Assembly: GCA_022775985.1 (NCBI GenBank) | Contig: JALFIM010000020.1 | Span: 1 to 43,638 of the forward strand | Source: Prevotella sp. | GTDB lineage: Bacteria; Bacteroidota; Bacteroidia; Bacteroidales; Bacteroidaceae | Direction of reading: 5' to 3' | Length of the DNA: 43,638 nt | Shown: one piece after another, positions 1-8,399 of the stretch | Layout of the letters: the number at the start of each line of letters is the position of its first letter | Numbering within the stretch: position 1 is the stretch's first letter | Made by a program: the position numbers and the translations under genes | The notes under the pieces: model-generated | Database searches by the model: none | Seen by the model: only the letters and a program-made list of their open reading frames with translations | Told to the model about the DNA's origin: nothing

Positions 1-468
1 TATGGAACAGAATATTATTCCCTTCTCGGCGAGCTTCTCCTTGAACGTGGTCTTCACCGACACCGAGTCCATGATGGCATCCACTGCCACGCCGCTCAGG
101 GCCAGACGCTCCTCGAGTGGTATGCCGAGCTTGTCAAACGTTTTCATCAGCTCGGGGTCTATGTCCTTCTTGTCGGCACTGTTCTTGGCCAGAGGGTCGG
201 CATAGTAGGAAATGGCCTGATAATCTATCTCAGGCAGGTGGACGTGTCCCCACGTCGGCTGCTTGAGCGTCTGCCAGTAGCGCAGGGCCTTCAGCCTGAA
301 CTCAAGCATCCACTCCGGCTCACCCTTCTTCTGCGAGATGAGGCGCACGACATCCTCGTTGAGTCCTCTCTCTATGATGTCCGTATGCACGTCGGTGGTG
401 AAGCCGTACTCATATTTCTGATCGGCCACCTGGCGCACGTATGCGTTCTTTATGTCTTTATTTTCCAT
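1..468 (-). CDS. sufB: Fe-S cluster assembly scaffold SufB, N-terminal part (cut by window edge)
   Basis: The minus strand from the ATG at 468 runs open for 156 codons to the window edge. The translation begins MENKDIKNAYVRQVADQKYE and continues with SufB landmarks: YGFTTDVHTDIIERGL, then an R-x-I-S-x-K-K-x-E-P-x-W-M-L-x-F-R segment near residues 42-57, and W-G-H-V-H-L-P-x-I-D-Y near 73-83. SufB forms, with SufC and SufD, the cytosolic SufBCD scaffold on which Fe-S clusters are assembled. Only about the first third of the usual length (roughly 480 residues) is present, and sufC and sufD would be expected beyond the edge. It lies 174 bases after infB on the same strand. In Bacteroides, from memory, a cvpA-like gene often separates infB and sufB; none is present here. 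No TAnnTTTG promoter is obvious in the gap. Confidence 0.93.
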   Translation of the reverse strand, partial: MENKDIKNAYVRQVADQKYEYGFTTDVHTDIIERGLNEDVVRLISQKKGEPEWMLEFRLKALRYWQTLKQPTWGHVHLPEIDYQAISYYADPLAKNSADKKDIDPELMKTFDKLGIPLEERLALSGVAVDAIMDSVSVKTTFKEKLAEKGIIFCSI

Positions 469-566
469 TTCTGCTGTATGTTTATGCGATACGCCGCGCT
501 GCTGCCGCGCCCATGGCAGCGGTACAGGCGGTGAGATGTGTCGTCATATCAGTCATCTTACGTTTT

Positions 567-601
567 AAGGCCGTGTCAAGAGTCTATCCTCACACGGCCT
601 T
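567..601 (-). terminator. Stem-loop between infB and sufB
   Basis: A perfect 10-bp inverted repeat (AAGGCCGTGT at 567-576 and its complement at 592-601) encloses a 15-base loop. It sits about 40 bases past the infB stop codon. There is no U-run after the stem on the minus strand, where AAAACG follows, so it is a weak intrinsic terminator at best. It could also be an mRNA 3'-end stabiliser or processing site separating infB from sufB. Confidence 0.45.
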
Positions 602-642
602 CTGTGTATCATCGCATGTCGTCAGGTCACGGACGGCCGTGC

Positions 643-3531
643 TTACAGCGTCTGCTTGACCTCTATCTCGGTGAATGTCTCGAGTATGTCGCCCACCTGA
701 ATGTCATTGAAGTTGACGAGCGAGATACCGCACTCGAAGTTGGTGGCCACCTCCTTCACGTCGTCCTTGTAGCGCTTGAGGGCGGCGATGTCGGCGGTAT
801 GCACCACTATGCCGTCGCGTATGACGCGGGCACGGTCGGCACGGTGTACCTTGCCTTCGGTGACAAAGCAGCCGGCCACGGTGCCGACCTTCGATATCTT
901 GTACACCTCGCGTACCTCCACCTGGCCTGTAAGCACCTCTTTCTTCACCTTGTCGAGCATACCCTCCATGGCCGACTTCACGTCGTCTATGGCATCGTAT
1001 ATCACGGAGTAGGTGTTTATCTCCACGCCCTCCTGCTCGGCGAGCTTGCGGGCAGCGGCCGACGGGCGCACCTGGAAGCCCACGATGATGGCGTCGGAGG
1101 CATCGGCGAGCGTCACGTCGCTCTCCGAAATCTGTCCCACGGCCTTGTATATGACGTTGACCTTAATCTTCTCCGTGGAGAGCTTGATGAACGAGTCGCT
1201 GAGAGCCTCGATACTTCCGTCGGTGTCTCCCTTGACGATGATGTTGAGCTCCTTGAACGATCCGAGCGCTATACGGTGCGAGATGTCCGACAGCGTGAGG
1301 CGTTTCTGCGTGCGGAGTCCCTGCTCGCGCTGCAGCTGCAGACGCTTGTTGGCTATCTCTCGGGCCTCCTGCTCCGTCTCGAGCACGTGGAACGAGTCGC
1401 CGGCGGTGGGTGCTCCGTTGAGTCCGAGGATTATAGCGGGCTCTGCCGGACCTGCCGACTCTATGCGGGAGTTGCGCTCATTGAACATGGCCTTGATACG
1501 TCCGTAGCTCGTTCCGGCTATGATGTTGTCGCCGACGCGCAGCGTACCGTTGCTCACGAGCACCGTAGACACGTATCCACGGCCCTTGTCGAGCGATGAC
1601 TCTATGATGGAGCCGGTGGCCTTGCGGTTGGGGTTGGCCTTGAGGTCGAGCATCTCGGCCTCGAGGAGCACCTTGTCGAGCAGCTCCTTCACGCCCACGC
1701 CCTTCTTGGCGCTTATCTCCTGGCACTGGTACTTGCCGCCCCACTCCTCCACGAGGAGGTTCATGTTGGCGAGGTCCTCGCGTATCTTGTCGGGGTTGGC
1801 GCCCGGCTTGTCTATCTTGTTGATGGCAAACACCATGGGCACGTTGGCGGCCTGTGCGTGCGCTATGGCCTCCTTGGTGGTGGGCATGACGCTGTCGTCG
1901 GCCGCGATGATGATAATGGCGATGTCAGTGACCTGTGCTCCACGGGCACGCATGGCGGTGAACGCCTCGTGTCCCGGGGTGTCGAGGAAGGTTATCTTGC
2001 GCCCGTCCTCGAGCTTCACGTTGTATGCTCCGATGTGCTGTGTGATGCCTCCGGCCTCACCTGCTATGACGTTTGTCTTGCGGATGTAGTCGAGGAGTGA
2101 TGTCTTACCGTGGTCTACGTGTCCCATTACGGTCACGATGGGAGCCCGCGGCACGAGGTCGTTCTCGTCGTCGGCCTCCTCTGTGATGGCCTCCTGCACC
2201 TCGGCACTTACATACTCGGTCTTGAACCCGAACTCCTCAGCCACGAGGTTGATGGTCTCCGCGTCGAGACGCTGGTTGATAGACACCATGATGCCTACGC
2301 TCATGAGCGTGCCGATGACCTGATTGACGCTGATATTCATCATGGTGGCAAGCTCGCTGACGGTCACAAACTCCGTGAGCTTCAGCACCTTGCTCTCCTT
2401 GCGCTCCTCACGCATCTCCTCATTGAGCTTCTCCTGCACGGCCTCGCGCTTCTCCTTGCGGTACTTGGCGCCCTTCTTGTTCTGGTTCTGCTTGTTGGTG
2501 AGGCGTGCGAGCGTCTCCTTCACCTGGCGTGCTACGTCCTCATCAGACACCTCTGCCGGCTTCTGGTTGCGGTTACGGTTTTTCTTCTTCTTGCCGTTGC
2601 CGGCACCGCCATTGCCGCCCTTTCCGCCATGCTGGCCCTGGTTGGCGGCGGCGTTGATGTCCACCTTCACCTTATTTATACGCTCGCGCTTCTTCTTCTC
2701 GCCGCGCTGCTGCTGCGCCTTCTCCTCGCGTTCCTTGCGCTTCTCCTCCTTCGACTTCTTCTTGGGGCGTGTGCTCTGGTTGAGCGAGGCGAGGTCTATC
2801 TTGCCGAGCACGTTCACCTTGGGCGTGCTGAGCATGCGCTTCTCGCTCTTGGTGGTGAATATGTCGTCAGACTTCTGCTGCTGTGCCAGATGACGCTGCT
2901 CGAGCGGCGTGCGCTCGGAGGCCGGCTTCTGGTCGGCAGTGGCCGCCTGGCTGTCTGCAGGGACCTGTGCCGTGGCCTGTGCGGGTGCCTCGGGCTTGGG
3001 TTCGGGCTTGGCCTGTACGGCGGCAGCGGCCTGTGCCTTCTGCACTTCGGGCTGCGGCTGCTTGGGCTGCGGCTGCGACTGCTGCGCGGCCTGTGCCGGG
3101 CGGCTGTCGGCATGCGGCTTGTCGGCTGGCTTGTGGCTGACGGCAGCAGCCTCTGCCTTCGCGCTCTTAGCTGCGTTCTGAGCACCAGGGACAACGGCAG
3201 CACGCTTCTTGCCTATGCTGTCAAGGTCTATCTTGCCCAGCGGCTTGTACTGCTGGGTGGTGCGGACGAGTCCGTCGGCGCGTGTGCCGCCGGCGGCTTT
3301 GTCGGAGGATTTCTTCTCCTTGGGCTTCTTCTGCGAGAGTTTCTCGGCCTGATTGCGTATCTCCTTGTCCTGCTTGAAAGCCTCGACGAGCGCGTCGTAC
3401 TGCTTGTCGTTGAGCTTGAAGCTGAGTTCCTGCTTCACCTCTCCCAGTTCACTTCGTTTCTCAAGGAATTCAACTGCCGTTTGAAGACCGATGTTCAATT
3501 CGCTTAATGCTTTGTTTAACCTGATGCTCAT
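643..3531 (-). CDS. infB: Translation initiation factor IF-2
   Basis: A 962-residue GTPase that brings initiator tRNA to the ribosome. The N-terminal IF2_N module ([20 protein letters not shown]) is followed by a long low-complexity linker rich in Ala, Pro, Gln and Lys (about residues 60-330), including a Gly/Asn/Lys patch ([19 protein letters not shown]), and then a second IF2_N module. The G domain shows GHVDHGKTS (G1), [10 protein letters not shown] (G2), DTPGHEAF (G3) and NKID (G4), followed by the C-terminal domains ending EIEVKQTL. The start ATG at 3531 gives the expected N-terminus, and the leader is A/T-rich without a Shine-Dalgarno sequence, as usual in Bacteroidetes. It follows nusA by 187 bases on the same strand and is probably cotranscribed with rimP and nusA. 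The linker's unusual composition is normal for this protein. Confidence 0.98.
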   Translation of the reverse strand: MSIRLNKALSELNIGLQTAVEFLEKRSELGEVKQELSFKLNDKQYDALVEAFKQDKEIRNQAEKLSQKKPKEKKSSDKAAGGTRADGLVRTTQQYKPLGKIDLDSIGKKRAAVVPGAQNAAKSAKAEAAAVSHKPADKPHADSRPAQAAQQSQPQPKQPQPEVQKAQAAAAVQAKPEPKPEAPAQATAQVPADSQAATADQKPASERTPLEQRHLAQQQKSDDIFTTKSEKRMLSTPKVNVLGKIDLASLNQSTRPKKKSKEEKRKEREEKAQQQRGEKKKRERINKVKVDINAAANQGQHGGKGGNGGAGNGKKKKNRNRNQKPAEVSDEDVARQVKETLARLTNKQNQNKKGAKYRKEKREAVQEKLNEEMREERKESKVLKLTEFVTVSELATMMNISVNQVIGTLMSVGIMVSINQRLDAETINLVAEEFGFKTEYVSAEVQEAITEEADDENDLVPRAPIVTVMGHVDHGKTSLLDYIRKTNVIAGEAGGITQHIGAYNVKLEDGRKITFLDTPGHEAFTAMRARGAQVTDIAIIIIAADDSVMPTTKEAIAHAQAANVPMVFAINKIDKPGANPDKIREDLANMNLLVEEWGGKYQCQEISAKKGVGVKELLDKVLLEAEMLDLKANPNRKATGSIIESSLDKGRGYVSTVLVSNGTLRVGDNIIAGTSYGRIKAMFNERNSRIESAGPAEPAIILGLNGAPTAGDSFHVLETEQEAREIANKRLQLQREQGLRTQKRLTLSDISHRIALGSFKELNIIVKGDTDGSIEALSDSFIKLSTEKIKVNVIYKAVGQISESDVTLADASDAIIVGFQVRPSAAARKLAEQEGVEINTYSVIYDAIDDVKSAMEGMLDKVKKEVLTGQVEVREVYKISKVGTVAGCFVTEGKVHRADRARVIRDGIVVHTADIAALKRYKDDVKEVATNFECGISLVNFNDIQVGDILETFTEIEVKQTL

Positions 3532-3718
3532 TATGTATTTTTATCGTTCATCATGCGCTGTCGGTGCCTGTGGCGGTGCCCGGTTGCCGCGGTGTCACGC
3601 GCCGCACTGCCCTGCGCATATAGTCATTTTTTTATATTTATCTGTATTCCTCCGCCGCGCCCCGCGGGCGCGGCTCAGGTCCGCGTCCGTGTGCAGGGAG
3701 GTGGTGTGTGGCAACTTG

Positions 3719-4981
3719 TCACTTCTCAAACTCTGCGCGGAGCACCTTGAGTACGTAGTCTACGGTCTCCTCCTCGAGGTCGGCCTTCTCCACGAGCATC
3801 TCACGCGGCGCGTTGAGCACGGCCTTGGCGGTGTCGAGCCCGATGCTCTTGATGGCATCGATGACCCACTGGTCTATCTCGTCGGCGAACTCGTCGAGGT
3901 AGATGTCCTCCTCCTCGGCTCCTTCCTCCACCTCGCGGAACACGTCGATGGTGTACTCCGTGAGCATTGACGCGAGCTTGATGTTGAGACCGCCGCGGCC
4001 GATGGCGAGGCTCACCTCCTCGGGTTTGAGGAACACCTCGGCCTTGTGGTTCTCGTCATCGATGTTGATGCTCGACACCTTGGCCGGACTGAGGGCACGC
4101 TGTATGAACAGGCGTGTGTTGGCGGTGTAGTTGATGACGTCTATGTTCTCGTTGCCGAGCTCGCGCACGATGCCGTGCACGCGGCTGCCCTTCACGCCTA
4201 CGCATGCTCCTACGGGGTCTATGCGGTCGTCGTAGCTCTCTACGGCTATCTTGGCACGCTCGCCCGGCATGCGTGCTATGCGGCGGATGCTTATTATGCC
4301 GTCGGCTATCTCGGGCACCTCTGCCTCAAGAAGCCGCTGCAGGAACATGGGGCTGGTGCGTGAGAGTATGATTTTGGGGTTGTTGTTCTCGTTGTCCACG
4401 CTCAGTATGACGGCCCTCACGGTCTCGCCCTTGTGGTACACGTCGCTGGGTATCTGCTCGGCCTTGGGGAGTATAAGCTCGTTGTTCTCGTCGTCTACGA
4501 CCAGCACCTCGCGCTTCCACACCTGGTACACCTCGCCGGCAATGACCTGGCCTACGCGGTCCTTGTACTTGTTGTAGAGCGAGTCGTGCTCCAGCTCCAG
4601 CACCTTGGAGGCGAGGGTCTGGCGCAGGTTGAGTATGGCGCGGCGGCCGAACTTGCTGAAGTCTACGGGCTCCGACACGTCCTCGCCCACCTCATAGTCG
4701 GGCTCTATCTTGCGTGCGTCCTTGAGTGCTATCTCCTTGTTCTCGTCCTGCACCTCGCCGTCGGCCACGACGACGCGGTTGCGGTATATCTCGAAATCGC
4801 CTTTGTCGGGGTTCACGATGACGTCGAAGTTCTCATCGCTACCGAATATTTTGGCCAGCACGTTGCGGAAGCTCTCCTCAAGCACGCTCACCAACGTGGT
4901 ACGGTCGATGTTCTTGGTCTCCTTGAATTCCTTGAACGAGTCGAACATACTCACGGTCTCGTCTTTCTTTATTGCTGCCAT
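3719..4981 (-). CDS. nusA: Transcription termination/antitermination factor NusA
   Basis: A 420-residue RNA polymerase-binding factor that modulates pausing, termination and antitermination. The N-terminal domain (about 1-125) is followed by an S1 RNA-binding domain (about 130-205) and two KH domains. These include MPGERAKIAVES, VGACVGVKGSRV and IGRGGLNIKLAS, which carry the GxxG loops. The acidic tail (EEGAEEEDIYLDEF) and a short C-terminal helical module are typical of Bacteroidetes NusA. The start lies only 4 bases after the rimP stop, so the two are surely in one operon. NusA of Escherichia coli is known to autoregulate its own operon through leader terminators. A terminator-like hairpin is present in the leader here too, at 5632-5662. 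Confidence 0.98.
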   Translation of the reverse strand: MAAIKKDETVSMFDSFKEFKETKNIDRTTLVSVLEESFRNVLAKIFGSDENFDVIVNPDKGDFEIYRNRVVVADGEVQDENKEIALKDARKIEPDYEVGEDVSEPVDFSKFGRRAILNLRQTLASKVLELEHDSLYNKYKDRVGQVIAGEVYQVWKREVLVVDDENNELILPKAEQIPSDVYHKGETVRAVILSVDNENNNPKIILSRTSPMFLQRLLEAEVPEIADGIISIRRIARMPGERAKIAVESYDDRIDPVGACVGVKGSRVHGIVRELGNENIDVINYTANTRLFIQRALSPAKVSSINIDDENHKAEVFLKPEEVSLAIGRGGLNIKLASMLTEYTIDVFREVEEGAEEEDIYLDEFADEIDQWVIDAIKSIGLDTAKAVLNAPREMLVEKADLEEETVDYVLKVLRAEFEK

Positions 4982-4985
4982 AGCT

Positions 4986-5453
4986 TTACTTGAAACTTAT
5001 TAGATATTTTGTGTATTTTACTTTGTCCATCTGGTATGCATGATCCACGTCGGCGAGCTGGGGGCGTTTCTTCCCCTCCACCTTCACCTTCTCCCTCGCT
5101 GTCACCACGAAGTCGTTGCCGTCTACGCTCTTGAGCAGCCCGCGCACCTTGCGTCCGTCGCCGTCGAGCACTTCCACCTCCTTGCCCACGCAGCACTCAT
5201 ACTGCTGTGGCACCTTGAACGGCTGGCCCAGTCCTGCCGAGCCCACCTCGAGCTCATAGTCCTCCTCATCACGGCTGAGGTGGTCCTCTATGTACCGGCT
5301 GAGGTCTACACAGTCTTCTATCCACACTCCGTCGGCATGGTCTATCTCCACGACGATGCGGTCGTCGGGGCTAACCTCAATGTCGACGAGGAAGTACTCC
5401 TTGTCGCTGAGCCATTCGTCGACGATTGATTTTACGGTGTTCTTGTCTATCAT
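4986..5453 (-). CDS. rimP: Ribosome maturation factor RimP
   Basis: A 155-residue protein needed for maturation of the 30S ribosomal subunit. It has the two-domain RimP layout: an N-terminal alpha/beta domain (LVDIEVSPDDRIVVEIDHADGV, then the CVDLSRYIEDHL segment and DYELEVGSAGLGQPF) and a C-terminal SH3-like domain (VEVLDGDGRKVRGLLKSVDG). The canonical E-V-S-S-P-G signature is present in modified form as EVGSAGLGQP. It is the first gene of the rimP-nusA-infB operon. Its start is about 215 bases from a good -7/-33 promoter on the same strand, leaving a long leader that contains a terminator-like hairpin. Confidence 0.95.
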   Translation of the reverse strand: MIDKNTVKSIVDEWLSDKEYFLVDIEVSPDDRIVVEIDHADGVWIEDCVDLSRYIEDHLSRDEEDYELEVGSAGLGQPFKVPQQYECCVGKEVEVLDGDGRKVRGLLKSVDGNDFVVTAREKVKVEGKKRPQLADVDHAYQMDKVKYTKYLISFK

Positions 5454-5631
5454 ACATTATTATTATGGCGTGGCTGCGGTGCGTCACGCCGGTTATTCTG
5501 TCGTCATATCGCTCGGGCCGTGCTTCTTTCGTGTAGTGGCGGCGGCGCGTCGCGCCCCGTCTGCTGAAGAAAAAAAGGATTTTCGCGAAAGCCAGCACGC
5601 CACTCATGGCATGCCCGCGGCCACAGCTATC

Positions 5632-5662
5632 AAAAAATGAGGAACTCTTGGCGAGCCCCTCA
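5632..5662 (-). terminator. Intrinsic-terminator-like hairpin in the rimP leader (possible attenuator)
   Basis: Read on the minus strand, TGAGGGGCTC (5662-5653), the loop GCCAA, and GAGTTCCTCA (5647-5638) make a 10-bp stem in RNA using two G-U pairs, followed directly by six Us (5637-5632). The plus-strand version has mismatches at the two wobble positions, so the structure is specific to minus-strand RNA. It lies just downstream of the predicted transcription start and about 180 bases before rimP. Premature termination here would leave an RNA of roughly 40 bases. Confidence 0.6.
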
Positions 5663-5677
5663 TTCCTCTGAATGGTG

Positions 5678-5709
5678 CAAAGTTACGAATATTTCCGAAC
5701 GTACACAAA
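5678..5709 (-). promoter_or_regulatory. Promoter of the rimP-nusA-infB operon
   Basis: On the minus strand the -33 element TTTG (5709-5706) is followed after 20 bases by TAACTTTG (5685-5678), matching the Bacteroidetes TTTG / TAnnTTTG consensus. Transcription would start near 5671-5673. Confidence 0.7.
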
Positions 5710-5878
5710 TATTTTTTTGTTTTTTATTGACCGTCTTGCCATGCCGCATATGCCGTGGCCGAATTAGTGCCATGCCGTCCCTTTTTGCCGCCGTCTGCCA
5801 TACATATATATAATATGTGGCGGCACACGCATAGAAATGTTAAATTTGACTGAATGCGACAAATTATTCTCCTCGTTG

Positions 5879-5910
5879 TTGCGTCATCAAGAAACAATCG
5901 TTTATCTTTG
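5879..5910 (+). promoter_or_regulatory. Promoter of the higB-higA pair
   Basis: TTG at 5879-5881, a 21-base spacer and TATCTTTG at 5903-5910 fit the Bacteroidetes housekeeping promoter. It lies about 20 bases before the original higB start codon. The stretch 5454-5878 otherwise holds only the rimP leader and promoter on the minus strand and AT-rich DNA with no credible gene. Confidence 0.65.
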
Positions 5911-5929
5911 CAACATAATACTATACAAT

Positions 5930-6274
5930 ATGGGAAATCACCAAATCAAGGTAGTGATAATGGACTAAGCCTCGACATTCATCCGCTCCCTGCCACAAAA
6001 AGTACAGGAGAAGATAACCTACAACTATCTGAAGATAGAACAAGGCATCATGGACAAGGAACTCTTCAAGAAGTTGGAAGGTACTGACATCTGGGAGTTT
6101 CGCACGCTGTTTAACGGCAACTGCTATCGGTTATTCTCTTTTTGGGACACAGAGACTGACACTCTTATTATCGCGACTCATGGCATAGTAAAGAATACCC
6201 AGAAAACGCCGTCTAAGGAAATAACGAAAGCGGAAGGAATAAGAAGAATGTATTTTGAGCAAAAACATAAATAG
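5930..6274 (+). pseudogene. higB: HigB/RelE-type toxin gene interrupted by an in-frame stop
   Basis: From the ATG at 5930 the frame reads MGNHQIKVVIMD, then a TAA stop at codon 13 (5966-5968), then continues in the same frame as ASTFIRSLPQKVQEKITYNY and on through LFKKLEGTDIWEFRTLFNGN to the stop at 6274. Without the stop this would be a 114-residue toxin of the phage-derived Gp49/HigB family, whose members cleave mRNA at the ribosome. A single base change (for example GAA to TAA) explains the break. Translation could resume at the ATG at 6050, giving 74 residues that keep the W-E-F-R and Y-R-L-F-S-F core but lack the first helices. The antitoxin gene starts 2 bases downstream. The call of an inactive toxin assumes no sequencing error and no readthrough. 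Confidence 0.75.
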
Positions 6275-6276
6275 AT

Positions 6277-6609
6277 ATGGCAAAGATGAATTTAACCCCA
6301 CTGTCAACCATGGTTGACGAAGTATGGGGCAAGAAAGGCACTCCCAGACGAGATGCCATGGAAGAGCAACTCAAAGAGGAGGTCAACTCCTACTACTTAG
6401 GGGAGGCTATCCGCAAGGCTCGCCTGGCACAAAACCTCACACAGGACGAACTTGGCAAGCGTGTCGGCGTGCAACGGTCGCAGATTTGCCGGCTGGAGAG
6501 TGGCAGGACAAATATCACCATCCCCGTGATGAGCCGCGTATTCCAGGCTTTGGGCATCGCAACAGCCACGCTCGATTTGGGGGCAGCAGGCAAGATAGCA
6601 TTGTGGTGA
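6277..6609 (+). CDS. higA: HigA-type antitoxin, XRE-family helix-turn-helix protein
   Basis: A 110-residue DNA-binding protein. An N-terminal segment of about 38 residues precedes a Cro/C1-type HTH (about 41-95): LGEAIRKARLAQNLTQDELG, then VGVQRSQICRLESGRTNITI. In known HigBA pairs the antitoxin binds and neutralises the toxin and represses the shared promoter, and the promoter at 5879-5910 is well placed for that. It starts 2 bases after the toxin frame ends. The gene appears intact while its toxin partner carries a stop codon, so it may now act only as a repressor or protect against related toxins. Confidence 0.85.
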   Translation: MAKMNLTPLSTMVDEVWGKKGTPRRDAMEEQLKEEVNSYYLGEAIRKARLAQNLTQDELGKRVGVQRSQICRLESGRTNITIPVMSRVFQALGIATATLDLGAAGKIALW

Positions 6610-6625
6610 CGTACTACCGCAATCC

Positions 6626-6735
6626 AAAACGGCCCATTCCGCGCTGCAAAACGGCCCATTCCGCACGATGAAACGGCCCGTTTCGCAACGCGAAATGGGC
6701 CGTTTTACAACACACTGGCTACCAATACGTTACAC
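6626..6735 (+). repeat. Three-plus-one 22-bp palindromic repeat element, copy A
   Basis: Three direct units of the type AAAACGGCCCATTTCGC begin at 6626, 6648 and 6670, exactly 22 bases apart. An inverted unit follows at 6691-6706. Unit 3 and the inverted unit form a 16-bp hairpin (one G-T pair, loop AAC). A tail TACCAATACGTTACA (6720-6734) is shared in diverged form with copies B (17671) and C (36468). This copy lies directly downstream of higA and could serve as its terminator, since the hairpin ends in TTTT. The rest of the gap 6610-6949 holds only a possible promoter. Confidence 0.85.
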
Positions 6736-6853
6736 ACACAGACACAAACAAGAGGAGGACATGGCATAACAGCTGCCACAAACCCGCCACATTCCCCGAT
6801 GGCGACAGAGTGTTTTTCCAGGCCATGCATGCCCGTTTGTCGCGGAAAATCAT

Positions 6854-6861
6854 TACCTTTG
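6854..6861 (+). promoter_or_regulatory. Possible -7 promoter element for the GH99-like gene
   Basis: TACCTTTG followed by CA matches TAnnTTTG and lies 88 bases before the start codon. The nearest TTTG upstream is only 14 bases away rather than about 19-21, so the -33 element is uncertain. Confidence 0.4.
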
Positions 6862-6949
6862 CACTCACGAGGCGGCCGATGCTGCCGCGCCGACCGCGCC
6901 GCACGACGGTGCGGCAATTACCACACCATTAACAGAAAACTTACCGACA

Positions 6950-8146
6950 ATGACAAAACACATCATCTCAGCTCTGGCCGCGGCATGCTCCTTAGCCATG
7001 CTCATGGCCGCGACGCCCGGCTCCGCCCGGCAGAAACCCGCCAAGCAGAAGTACACAGTAGCCGCCTACATCTGGCCGTCGTGCCACAACGACAAGATGG
7101 GGCAGGAGGTGCTGTGGCCCGAGGGCCACGGCGAATGGGAAATCATAAAGAAGGGCACGCCGCGCTTCGAGGGCCACTACCAGCCCAAGGTGCCGCTGTG
7201 GGGCTATGAGCACGACGACGACCCGAAGGTCATGGAGCGGTGGATAGACACCGCCACGGAGCACGGTGTCAACACGTTCATCTTCGACTGGTACTGGTTC
7301 AACAACGGGCCTTTCCTCGAGGGGTGCATCAACGACGGGTTCCTCAAGGCCGCCAACAACCGCAAGATGCACTTCTACATCATGTGGGCCGACCACGACG
7401 TGCCACGCAACTACTGGAACGTACACCGCTACAAGGACGACACGTCGCGCCTGTGGGCCGGGGCCATAGACTGGGACAACTGGCGCATAGTGGTGGAGCG
7501 CATCATAAGGCAGTACTTCAAGCAGCCCAACTACCTGAAGATAGACGGCAAGCCGGTGTTCGCCGTGTTCGACACCGGCAACCTCATCAAGACCTTCGGC
7601 TCGCCCGAGGAGGCACGCAAGGGCATAGCCTACCTCGACGAGAAGTGCCGCGAGGCCGGGTTCGGGGGCGTACACCTGCAGATGATGACGTTCCTCCCCA
7701 CCAGCGACGACTTCATAGGCAAGGCGCGGCAGCTCGGAGCCGCCACCATCACGGAGTACAACTGGGGATTCCGCGCCAACGAGGACTACCTGTCGTGGGG
7801 CAAGGAGTCCATGGACTTCATCGACCAGTGGGACGCGAAGTGCGACATTCCCTTCCTGCCCAACGCCACGATAGGATGGGACGACACGCCGCGCTTCCCT
7901 GCCAAGGGCAAGAAAGACCTCGTACACTACAACCGCTCGCCGCAAGCCTTCGCCTGCTACCTGCAGCGGGCCAAGGAGTATCTCGACAGGCATCCGCAAC
8001 AGCCGCAGATTATCACCATCAACGCGTGGAACGAATGGGTGGAAGGCTCGTACCTGTTGCCCGACGCTGAGTTCGGCTTCGGGTACCTCAACGCCGTGAA
8101 GGACGTGATAGTAGACGGCAAGTACGACAAGCACACGGCACGCTGA
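6950..8146 (+). CDS. Secreted GH99-like (WbsX-type) glycoside hydrolase domain protein
   Basis: A 398-residue protein with an N-terminal signal peptide (MTKHIISALAAACSLAMLMA, cleavage probably near residue 26). The body matches the GH99-like/WbsX family: YTVAAYIWPSCHND at the start, P-L-W-G-Y near 81, FIFDWYWFNNGPFLEG near 113-128, and the hallmark NAWNEWVEGSYLLPD near 360-374. The fold is a TIM barrel. Characterised GH99 enzymes cleave alpha-mannosides with an endo mode, but GH99-like proteins are largely uncharacterised, so the substrate is not assigned. It is monocistronic, bounded by repeat element A upstream and a strong hairpin at 8179-8220 downstream. The signal peptide and family suggest periplasmic or surface polysaccharide processing. 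Confidence 0.85.
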   Translation: MTKHIISALAAACSLAMLMAATPGSARQKPAKQKYTVAAYIWPSCHNDKMGQEVLWPEGHGEWEIIKKGTPRFEGHYQPKVPLWGYEHDDDPKVMERWIDTATEHGVNTFIFDWYWFNNGPFLEGCINDGFLKAANNRKMHFYIMWADHDVPRNYWNVHRYKDDTSRLWAGAIDWDNWRIVVERIIRQYFKQPNYLKIDGKPVFAVFDTGNLIKTFGSPEEARKGIAYLDEKCREAGFGGVHLQMMTFLPTSDDFIGKARQLGAATITEYNWGFRANEDYLSWGKESMDFIDQWDAKCDIPFLPNATIGWDDTPRFPAKGKKDLVHYNRSPQAFACYLQRAKEYLDRHPQQPQIITINAWNEWVEGSYLLPDAEFGFGYLNAVKDVIVDGKYDKHTAR

Positions 8147-8178
8147 CCGCCACGGCCCGATACCACGGCACCAAGCAC

Positions 8179-8220
8179 ACGCCTCCGTGCGGCACGCACA
8201 CGCATGCCGCACGGAGGCGT
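8179..8220 (+). terminator. Strong hairpin downstream of the GH99-like gene
   Basis: A perfect 16-bp inverted repeat (ACGCCTCCGTGCGGCA at 8179-8194, complement at 8205-8220) encloses a 10-base loop 33 bases after the stop codon. The following TTGACG has no long U-run, so termination is inferred from stem strength and position. Confidence 0.6.
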
Positions 8221-8295
8221 TGACGTAACGCAGCTGAAGAGTCAGCCCTAACGTTAAACATTACGAAAAATCACCGTCAGCCCGATATTTTTGAC

Positions 8296-8303
8296 TACAT
8301 TTG
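8296..8303 (+). promoter_or_regulatory. Possible -7 promoter element for the DUF6377 gene
   Basis: TACATTTG followed by CA matches the Bacteroidetes -7 consensus and lies 97 bases before the chosen start. No convincing -33 TTG is found at the usual distance. Confidence 0.4.
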
Positions 8304-8399
8304 CACTGACGCACCGCCAGGCACGCCCCTCCGCCAGTGCGCCATGCGTACGCCCGCCCCGACGCATCCCCTCTATACAAACAGGAAAATACAATAATA

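Noticed and set aside
538..1599. Long plus-strand open frame opposite infB, and similar long frames at 2110-3507, 7240-8070 and 19938-21080
   Set aside because: They lie in other frames of well-supported genes. In this GC-rich DNA, stop codons are rare in shadow frames. Their translations are Arg/His/Leu-rich without recognisable domains.
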